This document shows positions 1 through 5,463 of a stretch of DNA of 8,878 nucleotides, piece after piece. Within the stretch, counting starts at the first letter, position 1. The number at the start of each line of letters is the position of its first letter. This DNA is from an uncultured Collinsella sp. (lineage in GTDB: Bacteria > Actinomycetota > Coriobacteriia > Coriobacteriales > Coriobacteriaceae). The position numbers were made by a program, and so were the translations under genes. Below the pieces are notes generated by a model. It saw nothing but the letters and a program-made list of their open reading frames with translations. It was not told where the DNA came from and searched no databases. The stretch spans positions 1-8,878 of the forward strand of contig CAAENO010000180.1 in assembly GCA_900757385.1 (NCBI GenBank). The letters run 5' to 3'.

Positions 1-2
1 CC

Positions 3-350
3 CAAGGCGTTTTTGATGGGGAGGCGGAAGACGCCTTTGGCATGAACATGGGGGCGGCGTTTGAGGGCTTCGTTGCCCAAGAGCTCAAAGCCCACGGATT
101 CAGATTGCGCTACTTTACGTCTAAAAAAGTCGGCGAGCTCGATTTTGTGGAGGAGACGCTCGATGGGGGGGTCCTTGCCATCGAGGTCAAGTCGGGCAAG
201 AGCTTTAAGTCCCATGCGGCGCTCGACAACGCGCTCGCGACGAAGGGCTACGGAATCGATCGCGCCCTGGTACTTGCGGAATGTAATCTTCACCGCGATG
301 GTGACGTGCTGTATCTGCCCATCTTTATGGCAGGGCTTTTGGAGCCGTAA
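3..350 (+). CDS. DUF4143-type AAA ATPase, C-terminal fragment (5' end outside window)
   Basis: The frame is open from the first bases of the window and ends at TAA 348-350, leaving 115 residues of a larger protein. The visible part matches the C-terminal domain of DUF4143 proteins. An AFGMNMGAAFE-like segment comes first, as in the family pattern N-G-x-x-x-E-x-x-V-A-x-E-L. It is followed by VGELDFV and then LAIEVKSGK. In the fragment, D47, E61 and K63 form a D...E-x-K arrangement like that of PD-(D/E)xK folds. In known members a P-loop AAA ATPase domain precedes this region; it would lie upstream of base 1 and cannot be seen. Function in the family is poorly defined. An ATG at 42 is the first methionine but sits inside the domain with no clear ribosome binding site, so it is not taken as the start. 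No link to the catabolic genes is apparent. Confidence 0.8.
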   Translation, partial: QGVFDGEAEDAFGMNMGAAFEGFVAQELKAHGFRLRYFTSKKVGELDFVEETLDGGVLAIEVKSGKSFKSHAALDNALATKGYGIDRALVLAECNLHRDGDVLYLPIFMAGLLEP

Positions 351-387
351 CATGCCGCCGGCTCTTCCGGCCCTCCCTTAACCCTCG

Positions 388-1374
388 CTACTCATCGTCT
401 CCGTCGTTGGGGTCGCCCTTGAGGGTGTTGATGTCCAGATACTTGTTATCGTCCTCTTTTTGCTGGGTTTCCGACTCCGCTTGGGTGGGGCCGCGGAACA
501 GCTGGAATCCCTCAAACGCAATGACGCCGAGCAGGGCAATGACAATGGCGATAAAGGCAACCTTGACTGCCTGCGGAAATTCCGAGAAACGCAGCGCCTT
601 TTCCTCGGCGTAATAATCGGCGAAGCGCTCTTCGCCCGTGCTTTTGGTATACGCCGGCGCGGACGCGGCCTCCGGGTCATATTCCGGTGCGGGCGTGGCA
701 GCGTACGGATCGTTGAGATAATCGCTCGATGCGGTGCCATAATCCTCGGTCTCGATGCGATCGGTGCCAGCATAGCCATCGGAATAACCGGAATATGCCG
801 CACCGCCCTCATAGTCCGCGGCGCTCGTGTTGGCGGCAAAAAGCGGGTTAACTGGAACGTCGAGCGCCGGCATGCCGGTAGAGGTCTCATCCAGATCGGT
901 TGCAGCCCAGGAATCGTAGGCAACCTGATGGGCAACAGGCTCATCGAGCCTTGCGACCGGAGGCTTGCGTGCCGCAGGAACAGGCAACTGCTGGGCGCTG
1001 TACATAACAGTGCTGTCGGCCGATTTGCCCTGCGTCGCTGCAGCGAGAAATGCCGCCGTCTCGGACGGGTCGCTTGCGGGGCGGGGAGCGGGCGTGGGCG
1101 CCGAAGAAGGTGCGGGCGTAGGCGCGGGCGTCGAAACAGGCGACTGCGCAGGAGTCGGCGCAGATGCGGGCTTAGGCGCAAGTGCGGGATTGGGGTTTGA
1201 CAGGCGAGCCCCGCCGCCCATGAGTTCGTCGGCGGTCCACGGGCGATCATCCATCACGTCGTCAAGGCTCAGCGAAAACAGGTCGTCTTCACCCTCATCG
1301 AACATGCGGTGCACATGTCCACCAATTGCCGGAATCAATCCGCGACCGGTGCATGATGCCTTGCTCAACGCCAT
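388..1374 (-). CDS. Hypothetical single-pass membrane protein with Pro/Ala-rich disordered region
   Basis: This encodes 328 residues that I do not recognise as any named family. The start is the ATG at 1374-1372, because an AAAGGA ribosome binding site lies nine bases upstream (complement of 1384-1389). An in-frame ATG at 1470 would add 32 residues but lies upstream of the likely promoter. Residues 1-55 form an acidic N-terminal segment (EGEDD, DDVMDD). Residues 61-101 are a Pro/Ala/Ser low-complexity stretch with repeated PTPAP-like units. Residues 155-245 are rich in Tyr, Asp, Gly and Ala. One hydrophobic helix spans about 270-293, followed by a 35-residue, strongly acidic tail ending GDDE. 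There is no N-terminal signal peptide, so the protein is probably anchored with a large cytoplasmic N-terminal part; topology is uncertain because flanking charge is balanced. It could be an envelope or cell-division-associated protein, but nothing in the sequence proves this. Confidence 0.75.
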   Translation of the reverse strand: MALSKASCTGRGLIPAIGGHVHRMFDEGEDDLFSLSLDDVMDDRPWTADELMGGGARLSNPNPALAPKPASAPTPAQSPVSTPAPTPAPSSAPTPAPRPASDPSETAAFLAAATQGKSADSTVMYSAQQLPVPAARKPPVARLDEPVAHQVAYDSWAATDLDETSTGMPALDVPVNPLFAANTSAADYEGGAAYSGYSDGYAGTDRIETEDYGTASSDYLNDPYAATPAPEYDPEAASAPAYTKSTGEERFADYYAEEKALRFSEFPQAVKVAFIAIVIALLGVIAFEGFQLFRGPTQAESETQQKEDDNKYLDINTLKGDPNDGDDE

Positions 1375-1408
1375 TCTGTTCCATCCTTTCGAAATACTAA
1401 TGACATCG

Positions 1409-1414
1409 ATTATA
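1409..1414 (-). promoter_or_regulatory. Candidate -10 box for the hypothetical membrane protein gene
   Basis: The minus strand reads TATAAT here, a perfect -10 hexamer. It would place transcription start about 28 bases before the ATG at 1374. The sequence about 17 bases upstream (ACCGAG on the minus strand) is a poor -35 match, so the call rests mainly on the -10 and its position. Confidence 0.45.
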
Positions 1415-1458
1415 TGGAACTTCCCAAGCGGCTCGGTCTTGGATTCGTGCTTTCCAGA

Positions 1459-1491
1459 ACTCGCGCCCAAAGGGGGGCAATCCAGGCGAGT
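1459..1491 (-). terminator. Weak stem-loop just downstream of the regulator gene
   Basis: ACTCGC (1459-1464) pairs with GCGAGT (1486-1491), and the adjacent GCCC (1465-1468) with GGGC (1475-1478), leaving a 7-base bulge on one side. It begins two bases after the stop codon of the minus-strand regulator. No T-run follows on either strand, so it is at best a weak or factor-assisted terminator. Confidence 0.3.
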
Positions 1492-1493
1492 GC

Positions 1494-2147
1494 CTACTTG
1501 TCGCCGGCCGCCGCCTTGGCCTCATTGAGGTAGCTATAGAAGCTGTACTTTGAGATGCCAAAGAACTCGCAGGCGCGCTCGCTCGACTTGGAAATGAGGA
1601 AGGCACCGCGACGGTCGAGGTAGCCAATGGCACGAATGCGCTCGTCTTTGGTCATGAGTGCCGCGGGCTTGCCCACAAACTGCTCGCACTCGTGCAGCAG
1701 GTCCTCGAGCAGGTCGCCGATGTTCTTGGTAATAGGCTCGGGCTCGGTATAGCCCGTGCCGCCGGTGCCGGTAAAGGCGTCGAGCGAACGCTCAAAAGCC
1801 TTCATAAGCGTAATGTCAAAGTTGATGCCCAAAATGCCGACGGGTTTGCCCTCATCGTTGCGGATAAAGATCGTCGAGGACTTGAGCAGCTTGCCATCGG
1901 TGGTTTTGGTGAGGTATGGCTCGCGGTCGTGTACGTCGGTGGCGCCCTCGTGCATGGACTCAAACACGATATGGCTGGGGCCGTCACCCAGTTTGCGCCC
2001 GCTGACGTGGCCGTTTTCGATCACTACGATGGAGTGGTCCACGTCCTCGGTCTCCAGATCGTGGACGACGACTTCGCAGTTGGGGCCAAATTGGAGCGCC
2101 AGACCGTGTGCAAGGCGCTTGTAAAACTCAATCTGTGCGGGGGTCAT
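1494..2147 (-). CDS. YheO/DauR-family PAS and helix-turn-helix transcriptional regulator
   Basis: The 217 residues fit the YheO-like architecture. Residues about 1-120 form a PAS_6-type sensor domain, including VVVHDLE, an NGHVSGRKLGD segment and FIRNDEGKPVGILGINFDIT. A linker rich in Gly, Thr and Glu spans 125-140. A C-terminal HTH_22-type DNA-binding domain spans about 150-210, with the hallmark YLDRRGAFLISKS and recognition-helix region ISKYSFYSYL. Full length matches the family. The ATG at 2147-2145 has a strong AGGAAGG site (complement of 2153-2159). The family includes DauR, a repressor of D-arginine use, so sensing an amino-acid-like ligand is plausible. Divergence from ygeX makes this the obvious candidate regulator of the ygeX-ygeY-ygeW genes, and possibly of itself. 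Whether it activates or represses, and its ligand, cannot be read from sequence. Confidence 0.88.
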   Translation of the reverse strand: MTPAQIEFYKRLAHGLALQFGPNCEVVVHDLETEDVDHSIVVIENGHVSGRKLGDGPSHIVFESMHEGATDVHDREPYLTKTTDGKLLKSSTIFIRNDEGKPVGILGINFDITLMKAFERSLDAFTGTGGTGYTEPEPITKNIGDLLEDLLHECEQFVGKPAALMTKDERIRAIGYLDRRGAFLISKSSERACEFFGISKYSFYSYLNEAKAAAGDK

Positions 2148-2275
2148 GGGTGCCTTCCTAAAAATTAGTTTGGGCTCACTGTGCCATAAACCCCACTTGT
2201 TCGCAAATAACGAAAGTGTCGCTGTGTTATGTGACCGTTCGGCGGCGAAAAGGTACCGATTACGGCAACAAACAA

Positions 2276-2323
2276 TTTGTTAGGTTTTCCAATCAAAAAG
2301 TGTGATAGAACAGTTCTAACAAA
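2276..2323. promoter_or_regulatory. Candidate operator region: 13-base palindrome and flanking inverted 8-mers
   Basis: In the divergent spacer, TAGAACAGTTCTA (2306-2318) is a palindrome with six-base arms around one central base. TTTGTTAG (2276-2283) is the exact reverse complement of CTAACAAA (2316-2323), with centres 40 bases apart, about four helical turns. The second copy overlaps the palindrome, and it is followed by CAAAC-TTTTT-GTTTG (2320-2334). This AT-rich patch in otherwise GC-rich DNA lies 100-150 bases before ygeX, a suitable place for regulator binding. Assignment to the neighbouring YheO-like protein is inference. No convincing -35/-10 pair for either direction was found. Confidence 0.45.
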
Positions 2324-2349
2324 CTTTTTGTTTGGCATCCACATAAAAG

Positions 2350-2378
2350 TTCAGCCGTGTGAATGGGATCGGGCTGAA
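2350..2378 (+). promoter_or_regulatory. Possible leader hairpin before ygeX
   Basis: TTCAGCC (2350-2356) is the exact reverse complement of GGCTGAA (2372-2378), giving a seven-base-pair stem with a 15-base loop, 46 bases before the ygeX ATG. It could affect translation or mRNA stability, or be a DNA binding site. There is no T-run, so it is not a terminator. The loop is large and the evidence modest. Confidence 0.3.
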
Positions 2379-2424
2379 ACGCGTATGCGGGGGCCGGCAA
2401 GAGAGAACTTAAGGAGTTCACCGT

Positions 2425-3639
2425 ATGGCCGATAAGATCCAGTGGGCGGGCAACACGATGCCCAAGAGCGATGACAAGCACTTGGGAATCATGAGCCTCG
2501 ACCACGTGAAGAAGGCCCGCGCCTTCCACCAGTCGTTCCCCCAGTACACCGTCACTCCGCTTGCCCGCCTGGATGGCCAGGCCGCGCGCCTGGGCCTGTC
2601 CAACCTGTGCGTTAAGGACGAGAGCTATCGCTTTGGCCTCAACGCCTTTAAGGTCCTGGGCGGTTCGTTTGCCATGGCCAACTACATTGCCGACGAGACC
2701 GGCAAGGACGTTGCCGAGTGCACCTTCGATTACCTGACCTCCGATCAGCTTGCCAAGGACTTTGGCCAGGCTACCTTCTTTACCGCCACCGACGGCAACC
2801 ATGGCCGCGGCGTGGCATGGGCTGCCAACAAGCTGGGCCAGAAGGCCGTCGTGCACATGCCCAAGGGTTCCACCAAGCCACGCTTCGATAACATCGCCGC
2901 CGAGGGCGCCACGGTGACCATCGAAGAGGTCAACTACGACGAGTGCGTGCGCATGGCCGCCGCCGAGGCCGATGCCTGCGAGCGCGGCGTCATCGTTCAG
3001 GACACCGCCTGGGAGGGCTACGAGAAGATCCCGTCCTGGATCATGGAGGGCTACGGCACCATGGCTTCCGAGGCTGCCGAGCAGCTGCGCGAGATGGCCA
3101 TCAACCGCCCGACGCACGTGTTTGTCCAGGCTGGCGTGGGTTCGCTCGCCGGCGCCGTGGTGGGCTACTTCACCAACCTGTATCCCGATAACCCGCCCAC
3201 CTTCGTCGTGGTCGAGTGCGCGCCTGCCGCCTGCCTGTACAAGGGCGCTGCCGCCGGCGACGGCGACCCGCGCATCGTGGACGGCGACATGCCCTCCATC
3301 ATGGCCGGCCTGTGCTGCGGCGAGCCCAACATCTTGGGCTGGGATATCCTGCGCAACCACACCACCGCGTTCGTGTCCTGCCCCGACTGGGTCACCGCTC
3401 GCGGTATGCGTACCCTGGGTGCTCCCGAGAAGGGCGACCCGCGCGTCATCTCCGGCGAGTCCGGCGCCGTGACCACCGGCCTGGTCGAGACCCTCATGCT
3501 CGATCCCGAGTACGCCGAGCTCAAGGAGCTCATCGGCCTGGACAAGACGAGCTCCGTGCTCTGCTTCTCCACCGAGGGCGACACCGATCCGGATCAGTAC
3601 CGTCGCATCGTCTGGGAGGGCGAGTATCCGACCTGCTAG
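2425..3639 (+). CDS. ygeX: 2,3-Diaminopropionate ammonia-lyase
   Basis: This 404-residue cytoplasmic PLP enzyme of fold type II converts 2,3-diaminopropionate (in E. coli, either enantiomer) to pyruvate and two ammonia. The PLP lysine is K76 in DESYRFGLNAFKVLGG, a signature of this family. D123 in TATDGNHGRGVAW and D193 in VQDTAWEGY correspond by motif to the two acidic residues that act on the D and L substrates in E. coli YgeX. The glycine-rich phosphate loop is QAGVGSLAG (235-243). SGESGAV (343-349) and STEGDTD (382-388) complete the pattern. Length agrees with the family (about 400). The start at 2425 has AAGGAG eight bases upstream (2411-2416); M12 has no such site. Codons are very strongly C-ending, suggesting high expression. 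The gene is divergent from the YheO-like regulator and likely supplies the last, pyruvate-forming step of the local pathway. Confidence 0.95.
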   Translation: MADKIQWAGNTMPKSDDKHLGIMSLDHVKKARAFHQSFPQYTVTPLARLDGQAARLGLSNLCVKDESYRFGLNAFKVLGGSFAMANYIADETGKDVAECTFDYLTSDQLAKDFGQATFFTATDGNHGRGVAWAANKLGQKAVVHMPKGSTKPRFDNIAAEGATVTIEEVNYDECVRMAAAEADACERGVIVQDTAWEGYEKIPSWIMEGYGTMASEAAEQLREMAINRPTHVFVQAGVGSLAGAVVGYFTNLYPDNPPTFVVVECAPAACLYKGAAAGDGDPRIVDGDMPSIMAGLCCGEPNILGWDILRNHTTAFVSCPDWVTARGMRTLGAPEKGDPRVISGESGAVTTGLVETLMLDPEYAELKELIGLDKTSSVLCFSTEGDTDPDQYRRIVWEGEYPTC

Positions 3640-3654
3640 CAGACTGACCTGTCC

Positions 3655-3772
3655 GGAGGCAGCCGGAGGACTTTACTCCCTGCTCGGACAGTCCTGCTCG
3701 CACGGAGAGCACATTAAGTGCTCTCCGGCTCGTGCGGAACTCGCGACGGAGCAAAGTCCTCCGTCCGCCTCC
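3655..3772. repeat. 118-base nested palindromic element between ygeX and ygeY
   Basis: The outer arms pair 3655-3679 with 3748-3772: GGAGGC with GCCTCC, then GGAGGACTTT with AAAGTCCTCC, then CTCC with GGAG. Only three mismatches occur over 25 positions. Inside is a perfect ten-base-pair hairpin, CGGAGAGCAC (3703-3712) and GTGCTCTCCG (3718-3727), with loop ATTAA. The element starts 16 bases after the ygeX stop. No T-run follows the outer arm, so it is not a standard intrinsic terminator. It may be a REP/MITE-like mobile palindrome, an mRNA-stabilising 3' structure, or a processing site separating ygeX and ygeY transcripts. Confidence 0.75.
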
Positions 3773-3811
3773 TATGGTTACTTGCTTGTGGGGTGCTCAA
3801 CCTCACGCCGC

Positions 3812-3851
3812 TTGGCACAAGTGATCTATCTGAAATATCTACCTGTAGGTA
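3812..3851 (+). promoter_or_regulatory. Weak candidate promoter/operator upstream of ygeY
   Basis: TTGGCA (3812-3817) resembles a -35 box and TATCTA (3836-3841) a poor -10, spaced 18 bases. The latter overlaps an inverted repeat TACCT-GT-AGGTA (3840-3851). Together they could form a regulated promoter 26 bases before the ygeY ATG. The -10 match is only partial, so this is tentative. Confidence 0.28.
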
Positions 3852-3876
3852 AACCCTTGTAGAAAGGTTGACTGTT

Positions 3877-5262
3877 ATGACTAAAGAACTCGATTTTGAT
3901 GCCATTAAGGCTGCGGCTGAGTCCCATCGTGCTGATATGACGCGTTTTCTTCGCGCAATGATTAGCCACCCCTCTGAGTCTTGCGAGGAGGGTGAGGTTG
4001 TCGCTTGCATCAAGGCCGAGATGGAGAGCCTTGGCTATGACGAGGTCAAGGTCGACGGCCTGGGCAACGTTATGGGCTTTATGGGCGAGGGCGACAAGAT
4101 CATCGCCATCGACTCCCATATCGACACCGTCGGCATCGGCAACATCGAGAACTGGGATGCCGATCCCTATGAGGGCTACGAGACCGACGAGATCATCTAC
4201 GGCCGCGGCGGCTCTGACCAGGAGGGCGGCATGGCTTCTGCTACCTATGCTGCCAAGATGATGAAGGACATGGGCCTCATCCCCGAGGGCTACAAGATCA
4301 TGGTCGTCGGCACCGTCCAGGAAGAGGACTGCGACGGCATGTGCTGGCAGTACATCTACAACAAGGACGGCATTAAGCCCGAGTTCGTCATTTCCACTGA
4401 GCCCACCGACGGCGGCATCTATCGCGGTCACCGCGGCCGCATGGAGATCCGCGTCGACGTTCACGGCACCTCCTGCCACGGTTCCGCTCCCGACCGCGGC
4501 GACAACGCCATCTACAAGATGGCCGACATCATCGCCGACGTCCGCGCCCTCAACAACAACGGCTGTGACGAGTCGACCGACATCAAGGGCCTCGTCAAGA
4601 TGCTCGACCCCAAGTACAACCCCGAGCACTTCGAGGACGCCCGCTTCCTGGGCCGCGGCACCTGCACCGTCAGCCAGATCTTCTACACCAGCCCCAGCCG
4701 CTGCGCTGTCGCTGACTCCTGCGCCATCTCCATCGACCGTCGCATGACCGCCGGCGAGACCTGGGAGTCCTGCCTGGACGAGATCCGCAACCTGCCGGCC
4801 GCCAAGAAGTACGGCGACGACGTGAAGGTCTCCATGTACATGTACGACCGTCCGTCCTGGACCGGCGAGGTCTACGAGACCGAGGCTTACTTCCCCACGT
4901 GGATCAACAAGGAGACCGCTCCGCACGTCAAGGCCCTCGTCGACGCCCACAAGGCCATGTTCGGTGACGAGCGCATCGGCTGCGAGCCCAGCATGGACAA
5001 GCGCACCGGTCGCCCGCTGTGCGACAAGTGGACCTTCTCCACGAACTGCGTTTCCATCCAGGGCCGCTACGGCATCCCCTGCGTTGGCTTTGGCCCGGGT
5101 GCCGAGTCTCAGGCTCACGCTCCCAACGAGGTCACCTACAAGGACGACCTGGTCACCGCTGCCGCCATGTATGTGGCTGCCCTGAACCTCTACGATCCGA
5201 GCCAGGCCGATGGCGACGCCACCGTGTTCCGCGCCGGTCTGACCAACAACAAGATCGATTAG
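3877..5262 (+). CDS. ygeY: YgeY-family M20 metallohydrolase
   Basis: The 461-residue product belongs to the YgeY branch of M20 dimetal amidohydrolases, a family often called selenium metabolism hydrolase because of its co-occurrence with selenium-dependent Mo hydroxylase genes. Metal and catalytic residues are visible: H81 and D83 (SHIDTVG), D114 (GRGGSDQEGG), the general base pair E149-E150 (VQEEDCDG), E175 (ISTEPTDGG) and H414 (QAHAPNE). A lid/dimerisation domain spans about 185-300. The ATG at 3877 is chosen because AGAAAGG (3861-3867) is nine bases upstream; an in-frame TTG at 3868 touches that site. The protein is about 60 residues longer than the roughly 400 usual for the family, apparently through insertions near 229-255 and 366-381 and a C-terminal tail. 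The substrate is unproven; hydrolysis of a ureido or amide bond in a diaminopropionate precursor is inferred from neighbours. Confidence 0.92.
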   Translation: MTKELDFDAIKAAAESHRADMTRFLRAMISHPSESCEEGEVVACIKAEMESLGYDEVKVDGLGNVMGFMGEGDKIIAIDSHIDTVGIGNIENWDADPYEGYETDEIIYGRGGSDQEGGMASATYAAKMMKDMGLIPEGYKIMVVGTVQEEDCDGMCWQYIYNKDGIKPEFVISTEPTDGGIYRGHRGRMEIRVDVHGTSCHGSAPDRGDNAIYKMADIIADVRALNNNGCDESTDIKGLVKMLDPKYNPEHFEDARFLGRGTCTVSQIFYTSPSRCAVADSCAISIDRRMTAGETWESCLDEIRNLPAAKKYGDDVKVSMYMYDRPSWTGEVYETEAYFPTWINKETAPHVKALVDAHKAMFGDERIGCEPSMDKRTGRPLCDKWTFSTNCVSIQGRYGIPCVGFGPGAESQAHAPNEVTYKDDLVTAAAMYVAALNLYDPSQADGDATVFRAGLTNNKID

Positions 5263-5284
5263 TCCCATTCCTCGATCTTGTTGA

Positions 5285-5309
5285 GCCGGGGACAGCTCGT
5301 GTCCCCGGC
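5285..5309. terminator. Perfect 10-bp hairpin after ygeY
   Basis: GCCGGGGACA (5285-5294) pairs exactly with TGTCCCCGGC (5300-5309) around loop GCTCG. It lies 22 bases after the ygeY stop. The stem is very GC-rich but is followed by ACCCCC, not a T-run, so it may act as a transcript-end protector or an incomplete terminator rather than a classical intrinsic terminator. Confidence 0.5.
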
Positions 5310-5380
5310 ACCCCCTGTTGACTTGGGGCCCGCGGTCGTTATCTCCCATGCTTCCTCAACGGTAGCGGGTCCTCGTCATA

Positions 5381-5420
5381 GTGCTCTGCATGTTCTAGCC
5401 ACACGCGCATGCCGGAGCAC
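5381..5420 (+). promoter_or_regulatory. Possible stem-loop in the ygeW leader
   Basis: GTGCTC (5381-5386) pairs with GAGCAC (5415-5420) and GCATG (5388-5392) with CATGC (5408-5412), separated by a small internal loop (T opposite CG), with a 15-base apical loop. It lies 43 bases before the ygeW ATG in a 201-base spacer. It could be a regulatory leader structure. A TTGACT at 5318-5323 could be a -35 box, but the best -10 (TTATCT, 5339-5344) is spaced only 15 bases, so no promoter is claimed. Confidence 0.28.
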
Positions 5421-5463
5421 ATCTACTCATTGCAATCGTTTCATCTTTGGAAAGGATATTTAC

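Noticed and set aside
357..371. Small hairpin GCCGG-CTCTT-CCGGC between the two first genes as a terminator
   Set aside because: The stem is only five pairs and no T-run follows on either strand.
1375..1470. Upstream extension of the hypothetical membrane protein to the ATG at 1470
   Set aside because: The extension crosses a TATAAT promoter-like box and a good ribosome binding site that fit the ATG at 1374.
2328..2352. Sigma-54-like promoter around TTGGCATCC before ygeX
   Set aside because: The GC/GG element spacing and the downstream TTGC part do not match.
2359..2412. Possible 17-residue leader peptide from GTG before ygeX
   Set aside because: There is no ribosome binding site before the GTG and no run of regulatory codons typical of attenuation.
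2293..3360. 355-codon minus-strand open frame opposite ygeX and its promoter region
   Set aside because: It has no domain and conflicts with the well-supported ygeX and its control region.
3868..3876. TTG start for ygeY, three codons upstream
   Set aside because: It directly follows the AGAAAGG ribosome binding site with no spacer; the ATG at 3877 has proper spacing.
3826..5349. 507-codon minus-strand open frame opposite ygeY
   Set aside because: The translation is rich in Val, Gly, Asp and Ala with no motif, and the opposite strand carries a complete M20 enzyme with all metal ligands.
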